Source of the DNA: Aporrectodea caliginosa
Lineage: Eukaryota > Annelida > Clitellata > Crassiclitellata > Lumbricidae
Reading direction: 5' to 3'
Assembly (NCBI GenBank): GCA_020284085.1
Contig: JACEVL010000130.1
Location: 4,169,576-4,233,575 of the forward strand
Length of the DNA stretch: 64,000 bases
In this document: piece after piece, positions 57,118 to 64,000 of the stretch
Numbering within the stretch: position 1 is the first letter of the stretch
Layout: every line of letters begins with the position of its first letter
The notes under the pieces: model-generated
Databases searched by the model: none
The model's input: only the letters and a program-made list of their open reading frames with translations
Told to the model about the DNA's origin: nothing
Program-made: the position numbers and the translations under genes

Positions 57118-57373
57118 CAGTGCTTTTTTTCTAGAAAAAAAGGTTCCGGAACTCAACAAATTCAGAACAATCATAGGGGCATATTTTATGCTAATATTTC
57201 TGTTTCAATATGTCAGTATTAATAAACACTGAAAGCACTTACATTAAATTAAAGTATCTAAACAATTTTATACAATTTTTATTAAAAATTTTAATTAACT
57301 AAATTATTTTTTAATGGCTGAAAAAAGGTACCGGAACGCCGTTCCGGACCGCTCCGGCTGAAAAAAAGCACTG
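57118..57373. mobile_element. hAT-like MITE, 256 bp, 8-bp TSD
   Basis: The ends read CAGTGCTTTTTTTC on both sides, with GGTTCCGGAAC and GGTCCGGAAC further in. The flanking 8-mers GTCACACC (57110-57117) and GTCTCACC (57374-57381) match 7 of 8. The centre is AT-rich. Non-autonomous. Confidence 0.88.
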
Positions 57374-57405
57374 GTCTCACCAATGATGAAACTGGAAGGG
57401 GCGCA

Positions 57406-57455
57406 ATAACAAGTGTTCAAATACAATACAATACAATACAATACAATACAATACT
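57406..57455 (+). mobile_element. S1 SINE 3' terminus, solo
   Basis: GGGGCGCAATAACAAGTG followed by TTCAAATACA and about six ATACA units is the reverse of the tail at 40755-40810. Everything upstream is missing. An internal piece of the same SINE lies separately at 57782-57851 in minus orientation. Confidence 0.75.
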
Positions 57456-58515
57456 GTTAGGCTTGAACAATATCACCCTTTAAAGAGGTGTGTAATTTTC
57501 TGAACAGTTCTCACCATTCTATGGTAAAATTAACCTTCGGAGAAACTGGAATTAAACCAATGTACGCAATCGGCTATTTATAGCTAAGCGATAATCTTCA
57601 AAAAGGTATCTAATATAGTAACATCAAAAGAGAAGTCTAGAAGATCCCGTTTCACGACTAATATGGTTAAAGTCGACTTCTACCATTAGTCAGGTGTTAG
57701 ACCGGCATCATTCCACTATTAAAGGCCGGTAGGCCTAATTTCATTGTAAGTTCCATTAGGCTATATAGCGACATCATAGGCTGAGTTTCACGCCGAAGCG
57801 CAGGAGCAATTGCGAATGAAGGACTTGCCCAGGGTACCTACGCGGCGGCTACAGTGCCAGTCCCAACGCTAGATAAAGGAGGAGGGCGACGCTAATGGTC
57901 TGTGTTACCACACAGTGGTCGTTAAATAGTAAACAAGTAAGTTTAAGTAAGCTGCCATTATCGGCTAGGATTTATTATGCAATAATAACGGTGAAAACTC
58001 CTCACAATAATTATTATTATTTCTGTCGACGTAAACGACTTTTGTTGCCATACGATGTTGATTGGTCATAATTCTTACTCTTACTCAATTCAAACATTAC
58101 GTTTAAATTGTATGAAAAAATATTTACAATCAATGTAAACCAGATTTGGTGCCAGGCATATGATGTCGTCAACCCATTTGTCCGTTTAACTACCGTTACT
58201 GACCTACATGTATATTGGACTGGTGCCTGGAAGAGCATTAGAACGACGCTAACCATTTCCCCTATGAAACAGCATTTTCCTCACACAACTCTTTTATTTT
58301 GACATTCTATACACCTCTTTTAAAGAATTTAATTTGACTATAAGTTAGTGAGTCTATCGGCTTTTGATTACCTAAAGAGGAACTAGGCTTCTGATAAATA
58401 TTCACAAAACGGTGAGAACTGTTGGAAAGGAATTTTCTTATCTACGTCAACGACTTTGATGATTTCACACTGGATACATCTAGCCATGTTACGATCTGCT
58501 TGGCATGTTTTACAT
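57456..58515. repeat. Background repeat mosaic
   Basis: No gene. D near 57478, A-like near 57600, C minus-oriented near 57855-57890 with X near 57910, and another X near 58030-58065. The stretch surrounds the S1 internal fragment. Confidence 0.5.
57782..57851 (-). mobile_element. S1 SINE internal fragment
   Basis: GAGTTTCACGCCGAAGCGCA and GGACTTGCCCAGGGTACC then TACGCGGCGGCT match the S1 body at 40860-40925 and 48220-48275. Neither tRNA head nor tail is present. Confidence 0.7.
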
Positions 58516-58602
58516 ATTGATTGCTGAGTATCTATGGTATTACCCTTCAATTGTTTATCTATGGTATTACCCTTCAACTGTTTATCTATGGTATTCAGTA
58601 AT
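58516..58602 (+). repeat. 29-bp tandem repeat, ~2.5 copies
   Basis: TATCTATGGTATTACCCTTC followed by AA(T/C)TGTTTA occurs twice, then a third partial TATCTATGGTATT. Units start near 58530, 58557 and 58585. Confidence 0.85.
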
Positions 58603-58604
58603 TA

Positions 58605-59218
58605 AGTAAGTAAGAATATTCTTTATTTGACTACCAGCAAACGCACAGTAGCTTACAGAAGAAATAAATAATACAAACATTTATGCAAAGTCATATAACA
58701 TTCTCATAATAAAACTTCTTTTAGCAAAGGCATCAATTCTAGGTAGAGTGAGATCATGCGGTCTGGGTCGCGTATTGTATGGAGGGAGGAGGTCGTGAAG
58801 GACGTGACAAGGGTTTGAGAGAATTGAACGGAAAAGAGTAGAATCAGCTCTAGAACAGTGTTTGTCAACACTAGGAAAATCTGCAGGGAGGAAGCCTGAA
58901 CGGGTCAGTTTTCTCAGAATACCGTTAAGGCGTTTACGTTCCCCTACAGTGGCAAATCCCCACCAAACAGAGGAGGCATAAAGTAGCCGTGCGAGGGTAG
59001 TAGCTCTAACAACGTCAAAGAGACGTTGACCGTGAAGACCGTGGGCGACCAAAACACGCGAACATGGATTGTCGGGTTTTGCAGCATATTTTGTCAATGT
59101 GTGCCCCAAAGCCAATCCGATCAGAGATGGTGACACCCAAAATAACCATCTCCTGGACCCTCTCGATGCCAGGGCTGAGGACCTCGGTCGTCTGACACTG
59201 GTATCCTGTTTTCAACGC
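58605..59218 (-). pseudogene. CR1/Jockey-group LINE 3' part with RT C-terminus
   Basis: On the minus strand a first frame gives MKTGYQCQTTEVLSPGIERV and MVILGVTISDRIGFGAHIDK. After a frameshift near 59100 the second frame (58681-59136) continues LFDVVRATTLARLLYASSVW, WGFATVGERKRLNGILRKLT, LRSILSNPCHVLHDLLPPYN-like text and PHDLTLPRIDAFAKRSFIMR. A 3' UTR with TCAAATAAAGAATATTC ends in CTTA units at 58601-58615. It differs from the L2-like families here. The left part of the RT is missing. Confidence 0.82.
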
Positions 59219-60260
59219 AACGCTCTACGTAACCGTATTTAGAAAGTTTTTTGTAATTTTATAATACTGAGCAGTTTGAAGAGTAGGCAACGCGAACACT
59301 GCACGATCCAGTTAAACACTAAATATTGATAATAATGGTGGGATCTGTTAAGACACCTTTAAATAACTTCGAGACGACGTTATACATAGCAAATAAATGC
59401 TTCTTCGTTCAATTGCTTCTTCATGCGGGTTTAAGTTACATAGCTCAAGGTTAAACGTTTCTAATCAGCAAATTATGCAACGAACTGGCGACTGAAGGAA
59501 ACAGTGAAGCATAGCAATATATTTAAAGATGTCTAAGCAGATCATAACATGATTAGCTTAGGTTAGATTTTGTAATAGGTGGTCATCAAGTAGTTCATTG
59601 AGAAGCAGGAACTACTTAAGATTAAAATCCAAATCAACCCCAATACTCAAATCCAATCATGCTCGAACTCTGGTAAAGCCTGTCCTAAGCCTGGTTAAAT
59701 GAGGAAGGCATAATTATTGTCGCATACTGCGGTAGAGCTACTCCTTGCGTTCAATTAAACGTCATAATAGTGACACCCATTTTATGAAGCCTTGAATAGG
59801 ATATACAGTTATCCATGCCTGTTTAACTTTTAACCCAGCCACTAAAATATACTGGATGGGTAAGGTAAGGTCAATGTGAACGGCCTTGGCAGCCGTTAAA
59901 CACTGGACACTACTAAACATATCTTCAGCTTTAAAGCTGTATTATGAGAAAATAATTTCTGTCTACGTTGACGGCCTTTGTTACCATAAAATGTCGTTAA
60001 ACTCTGGATCCATCGATTCGTTCAATAAATGAAAATGCCGTAATTAATATACATGTAAGTTAAGGTGGTCATAACCGACCCTGGCAGTCAGAATATGTCG
60101 TTAAAGACTGGGTACTACTAATTATATTACGATCTCCTTCGACACCCTTAAATCGCTTACAAAGGATGCTATAATTATATTCGAATTTTCATTCAAAAAC
60201 TGACTTGTCTCGGATTATCACCAAGGTCGACGTGAAGATATCTTTATACACGGGAGGAAC
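59219..60260. repeat. Background repeat mosaic
   Basis: No gene. Minus-oriented A near 59350 and 60130, X near 59885, 59985 and 60090; plus-oriented A near 59520. A minus-oriented phrase TGGTATCCTGTTTTCAACGC near 59200 corresponds to the three-copy block at 15.5-17.8 kb. Confidence 0.5.
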
Positions 60261-60261
60261 A

Positions 60262-60445
60262 AGAGGCAGAAGAGCAAACCCTTAAGCTAGCCCTAAGAGT
60301 ATGAAGTGCTAGCGACTTCATTTTTCTTGGTCACGGCGTATGAAGGCAAGTGGCCCGTCCTCTCCCTCTTCGTATGATCCTCCCACTGACATTGTACAGT
60401 CAGTGTACTCATTACAACTGAGTTTGCAAGAGATCTCACACTTGT
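60262..60445 (-). mobile_element. tRNA-derived SINE (family S4), partial copy
   Basis: Shares GTCAGTGTACTCATTACA, the palindrome ATGAAGTGCTAGCGACTTCAT-type stem at 60300-60321, and CCTTAAGCTA with the copy at 62600-62890. The tRNA-like head is missing. Confidence 0.65.
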
Positions 60446-61639
60446 GCTGCTAAATAATGCTGTCATCTGCATAACCAATCTTTAAATAAATTTCGACAGA
60501 CGCTATATTCTCGACCATTTCGTGCAAAATTAATTACTACAATTGACACTACCACAACCCTACCTGTGATAGTGCCAGTCTCAAGCCTGGGGAATAAGAG
60601 AGGGCGACGCTTATCATCTTTGTCATGACACATTTTCGTTAAATAGCAACAAGCCGATTAATAACGTCTTTAAATTATGTACAGGAAATTTCCTAACGAC
60701 TTTCAAGGCTTTGATGACGAAAGATATTTCTAAACTCACTGCTTTAATAGGAGAGCTGACGGCGTTAATCATATTCGGTACGAATTGAGAATTTTTGCCG
60801 AAGGGTATAAATTTATTTTTAAAAGACTTTGTTTAAAATTAATGTAGCGAAATGTTTTATGAGAACGGGGGCCTCTGCGGTGGAGACCTCACGGAGCCAG
60901 GGTAACAGAGGATAAAGGAGAAGGGCGACACTAATCACTATCGTTAAAAGAAACCACATGTACATTATCTACGTTAAACACTTCCATTGTCGTATACTCT
61001 AGTCAACAGCTACCGTTATCGAGTGGTGCCAGTCCGAGTATTGGATTATAGAGGAGGGCGACGTCAACGGCCATGGCAGCCATGAGATGTCGTTAAAGAA
61101 AGGCAACTATAATGTAATGTCGAGGATGTCGTCAAACAATTGAAACTATTGCTACAATCGCTGGTGGTGTAAGTCCAACGCATGGACATAGAAGAGGGAT
61201 ACGCTAATCATCTTCTTTGTGACAAAGCATCGTTTAATGTCGTTAACCTAACAATCTGAATCATTGGACCACAAACAGTAATAGCGACGATGTTTATGGC
61301 TATATATAGCATAGATCTTTTATGAAAAAAGGTGTCCACTGATGCACAGAGATTGCCTGTTCACATTTTAGATATTGTACGTCAATGAAAGATATGTAGA
61401 TATTTTTATATATTATTGTGTGAATCCTGATTTTTTACGCTATTTGTAGACCTCTTTTTATGTAGTTCATAATTATGTAAGTTTATTTAGGCCTACATGT
61501 TTAAAAGAACGTTGTAATCACGCATAGGCCTACCTAACACGAAATTCATATTAATTTAAATTATATGCACGCACTAACATAGACTTACACAAACACCTCC
61601 ATACCAGTTGTGGCTGCTAATTATTTAGCAGATACTATT
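60446..61639. repeat. Background repeat mosaic
   Basis: No gene. C modules minus-oriented near 60570-60605, 60895-60935, 61025-61055 and 61170-61200; X near 61060-61095; plus-oriented A-like AAAAAAGGTGTCCACTG near 61325. The last ~250 bp are AT-rich and unrecognised. Confidence 0.5.
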
Positions 61640-62040
61640 AGAGTAGTATTTACATTGCTCATTATTATTTATTTCACTCTCTAAAAGAGTTGTGTAGAAG
61701 GAGCCATTGAAATAGTACTTAAATAGTATGTGCTTGTTTACAAATTAAAATAATAAACCATCAGTGGAATAAATTTTAATTCAATCCAGTTCTCTGCCAC
61801 AGAGAGACTATTCACTATTTAGTAATTCTCACCAAGAAAAGTTACTTAAAGTCGACCAGAAGAAAGTTGACACCTTTCTACACAATTATCTCCAGCTCAA
61901 TTCCGTAAAAGCTAAATAATTGTTAAAGAGACATTTGGTATTTGGAATAGACTATAGCTATTTACTGTTTTAAATGCAATTTATACAGCTTCTTAAAGGT
62001 ACTATTTACGATTCTATTTAAATAGTAACCCTGGTTATTT
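61640..62040 (+). repeat. AT-rich dispersed repeat (family T), copy 5
   Basis: The longest copy: GAAATAGTACTTAAATAGTA, CAGTGGAATAAATTTTAATT, TTTAGTAATTCTCACCAAG, AAAAGTTACTTAAAGTCG, and ATTCTATTTAAATAGTAACC near the right end. It can serve as the reference for this family. No ORF. Confidence 0.65.
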
Positions 62041-62053
62041 TTGCCAACACTGT

Positions 62054-62075
62054 TACACACACACACCCACCCACC

Positions 62076-62125
<50 letters not shown>

Positions 62126-62176
62126 CACTAACACTAACACTAACGATAATGCCAACGCTAACACTAACACTAGCTA
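62054..62176 (+). repeat. (CA)n microsatellite followed by CTAACA repeats
   Basis: About 62054-62122 is mostly AC dinucleotides with a short CCCACCCACCC interruption. It passes into an imperfect CACTAA hexamer array to about 62176 (GCACTAACACTAACACTAAC). Not a telomeric TTAGGG repeat. Confidence 0.9.
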
Positions 62177-62599
62177 ACTCGCACCAAAGTTAACACAATT
62201 TATCCCAGGAAACAGACAGACAGAAAGTAATCTATGGAAAATTTGAATTAGTTAGTAGCGCTAAGTCTCATTTTTGTTGCATCAAAAGTGGCCAAGAACG
62301 GAATGCAATGGATGAAAGAACAACCAGAATATATAACTCCATTGAGTACCAATTTAAAGGTGTCTAAGCAGATAAACATTATTAGTATCATTAATTGTTT
62401 AACGACATTTTCTTGCATTACAGGTCGTTGTCGTGGAAAGCAGTTTTTTTTACAGTTTTCACTATTACTTAAGTTGATCTAAACATCGCTTGGTTATATA
62501 ATTAAACCTCTATTATGAAGGCTAGAGATCGGCACTATCGATCCAAGGCCTGGATAAAGGAGGAGTGCGGGCTCGGACTTGTATCATATGAACGTAGGA
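62177..62599 (+). repeat. Background repeat unit with palindromic module C
   Basis: Module A near 62353, X near 62395-62430, then a face-to-face pair of C modules at about 62508-62568 (CCTCTATTATGAAGGC ... GCCTGGATAAAGGAGG). No gene. Confidence 0.6.
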
Positions 62600-62890
62600 G
62601 AAAGCAGTCCCTTAAGCTAACCTTTGCGCAGCCATAGGTATGAAGTGTTAGCAACTTCATTTTCTTTGCCTCGGCATATCAGGGCTGTTGGTCGTATCTC
62701 TCGCAGTCTCATCATGCCACTCGCAGTGTACGGTCAGTGTACTCATTACAGCTGAATTGACTTAGTCTAGGGGTCGTAGGTGGAGCTGAAGTCTCTAAAT
62801 AAATGTCTACCCTTAGCAGGGATTTGAACCCCGACCTCCCAACAGACTACATTATCTTTGTAATGGTAATCTCAGCTCCGTCATCTCTTG
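62600..62890 (-). mobile_element. tRNA-derived SINE (family S4)
   Basis: On the minus strand the head contains GGGAGGTCGGGGTTCAAATC (B box GGTTCAAATCC). The body has CAGCTGTAATGAGTACACTG, then GAGAGATACGACCAACAGCC and the stem ATGAAGTTGCTAACACTTCAT-type palindrome at 62640-62660, ending near GCTTAAGGGACTGC. The A box is not clear. No long tail is visible. The 60262-60445 copy shares the body, so the core is conserved. Confidence 0.7.
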
Positions 62891-62924
62891 TGGTTATATT
62901 GATCTGAGACGTGAACCACGAGAA

Positions 62925-63365
62925 AAGAGGATTATTGAAAGACTGGAAGCCTTCGAAATGTGGGTTTTGCGTGTGATGTAAAAAGTTGTTGAATGGAAGA
63001 CATAACAAACGATGAGGTGTTGGAAAGGGTTGGGCAAGAACATCGACCTATATTGAGTGGACACAGCATAAGAGATTCAAACTGAAGCCTAGATGGTTGC
63101 GTGCCTGCGACGTTATTTGCCAGCCATGACGTCATGGCATAGATAGGAACTTTTCGAATAATCTTATCATCGACGTTGATTGGATGTACACGTAGCGTAT
63201 TATGTTAATGAGCTCTGTCTGACGTCATGGCTGGCAGAAAGTTCAGTAAAGCGGAAGCTTCACTTTACAGTACAACTTTAGCTGCGCTATGCTTTGTCCA
63301 CTCAATATAGGTCGATGGGGAAGAACGATCCATGATAACTACATAAGGAAGAGAAACAGAAAAAT
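62925..63365 (+). mobile_element. RTE-type LINE fragment split by a MITE
   Basis: The left part (to 63041) has GGAAGCCTTCGAAATGTGG, GATGAGGTGTTGGAAAGGG and TTGGGCAAGAAC. The right part (from 63327) continues GATCCATGATAACTACATAAG and GAAGAGAAACAGAAAAATG. Joined, they match the fragments at 3050 and 8265. Stops break the frame. Confidence 0.7.
63042..63316. mobile_element. MITE, 275 bp, long TIRs and ~10-bp TSD
   Basis: The ends are inverted for 22 perfect bases starting ATCGACCTATATTGAG, extending to 28 of 29. Flanks GGGCAAGAAC (63032-63041) and GGGGAAGAAC (63317-63326) match 9 of 10. A second internal inverted pair, TGCCAGCCATGACGTCA at 63118-63134 and its reverse at 63220-63236, is perfect over 17 bp. 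A 9-10 bp duplication suggests a Mutator-like origin, but this is an inference. No ORF. Confidence 0.88.
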
Positions 63366-63640
63366 GATTGTTCTAGTTTTATATATAGCGTTAGACTTTC
63401 TGGAAAACGGGTTTCCAATGATGCAAAATAAGGAAGAGAAAATAAGGAAGAGAAACAGAAAAATTATTGTTTCTAGTTTTATATATAGCGTTAGACTTTC
63501 TGGAAAACGGGTTTCCAATGATGCAAAATAAGGAAGAGAAAATAAGGAAGAGAAACAGAAAAATTATTGTTTCTAGTTTTATATATAGCGTTAGACTTTC
63601 TTGAAAACGGGTGTCCAATGATGCAAACTAGAATGCCTGC
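63331..63640 (+). repeat. 100-bp tandem repeat, ~3 copies
   Basis: TTCTAGTTTTATATATAGCG starts at 63371, 63471 and 63571, an exact 100-bp period. The first two units are almost identical; the third diverges after GGTGTCCAATGATGC. Each unit joins a background phrase (TATATAGCGTTAGAC) to the RTE-derived AGGAAGAGAAACAG. Confidence 0.93.
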
Positions 63641-63675
63641 TCTAATTTCAAATATTTTAAATGTATTGATATTAT

Positions 63676-64000
63676 GTAGTCATAATGGGAGACTGGAACG
63701 CTGTGGTGGGAGAAGGAGCGGAGGGAAAATCCATAGGAAAGTATGGTTTGGGGAAGAGAAATAGCAGAGGCGAAAAACTAGCGGAGTTCTGTGAGAGAAG
63801 AGAACTAATACTGACAAACACTTGGTTTCAGCACGAGAAGAGACGTAGGTACACGTGGAAATCCCCGGGAGATATGGCAAGATATCAGCTGGACTACATA
63901 ATGGTAAGACACAGATACAGTAACAGTGTCAAGAATGCAAGAGCAATGCCGGGAGCAGACGCAGACACAGATCACAACTTGATCATCATGAAGGCCCAGA
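63676..64000 (+). pseudogene. RTE-like AP endonuclease fragment, cut by window end
   Basis: The plus frame reads [14 protein letters not shown], then [53 protein letters not shown] and [14 protein letters not shown] at the window edge. GDWNA and the TDHNL-type motif are two conserved endonuclease blocks; LDYI sits between them. The domain's N-terminal half is missing on the left, where AT-rich DNA begins. The element may continue into RT beyond 64000. Confidence 0.88.

Noticed and set aside
63371..63640. CRISPR-like regular spacing
   Set aside because: Units are contiguous 100-bp tandem repeats without spacers, in a eukaryotic context.

Overview
This window looks like non-coding DNA from a metazoan, most likely a marine invertebrate, though the species cannot be fixed from the sequence. 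Every long coding stretch I can recognise belongs to a transposable element. The non-LTR retrotransposons resemble L2, CR1, I and RTE types. There are also tRNA-derived SINEs, hAT-like MITEs with 8-bp target duplications and piggyBac-like TTAA elements. I found no host protein-coding gene, rRNA gene or functional tRNA gene.

Background: the space between identifiable elements is filled by one very abundant, diverged dispersed repeat present in both orientations. It is a mosaic of short modules: module A (TTTAAAGGTGTCTAAGCAG), module X (GTTTAACGACATC, about 15 nt, GGCCGTTGACGTC), module C (CCCTCCTCCTTTATCC then GGGACTGGCAC) and module D (CCTATAAGTAAAAGCAGAAG). Modules X and C have dyad symmetry and recur dozens of times. 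I do not recognise this family, and it is the best candidate for something undescribed.

Layout. 0-12 kb: a tRNA-Arg-like SINE, a 1.4-kb L2 copy with one internal stop, LINE scraps, a TTAA MITE and a 5' relic of an I-type LINE. 12-26 kb: a hAT MITE, L2 ends, a thrice-repeated segment (15.5-17.8 kb) and a decayed piggyBac transposase (24.1-24.6 kb). 26.4-28.2 kb: a CR1-like insertion whose 5' part is inverted, flanked by ACTTA. 29-38.3 kb: a nearly complete I-superfamily LINE (ORF1 with CCHC knuckles; ORF2 with endonuclease, reverse transcriptase and RNase H), broken by a hAT MITE, a microsatellite-minisatellite block and an L2 3' fragment. 40.7-50.2 kb: a cluster of SINEs and L2 3' ends, another hAT MITE and a Crack/L2-like reverse transcriptase fragment. 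50.8-52.3 kb: a second copy of the ORF1 hAT MITE, itself split by a 955-bp TTAA element. 53.5-64 kb: SINEs, RTE-type fragments, small MITEs, tandem repeats, and an RTE-like endonuclease running off the right end.

How the parts relate: the L2 copies and one SINE family end in the same 3' stem-loop (AGCGCCTCT / AGAGGCGCT followed by TATAAAT) and a variable short tandem tail, as expected for SINEs mobilised by a partner LINE. Nesting gives relative ages: the background repeat is oldest, LINEs inserted into it, hAT MITEs inserted into LINEs, and one TTAA element inserted into a hAT MITE.
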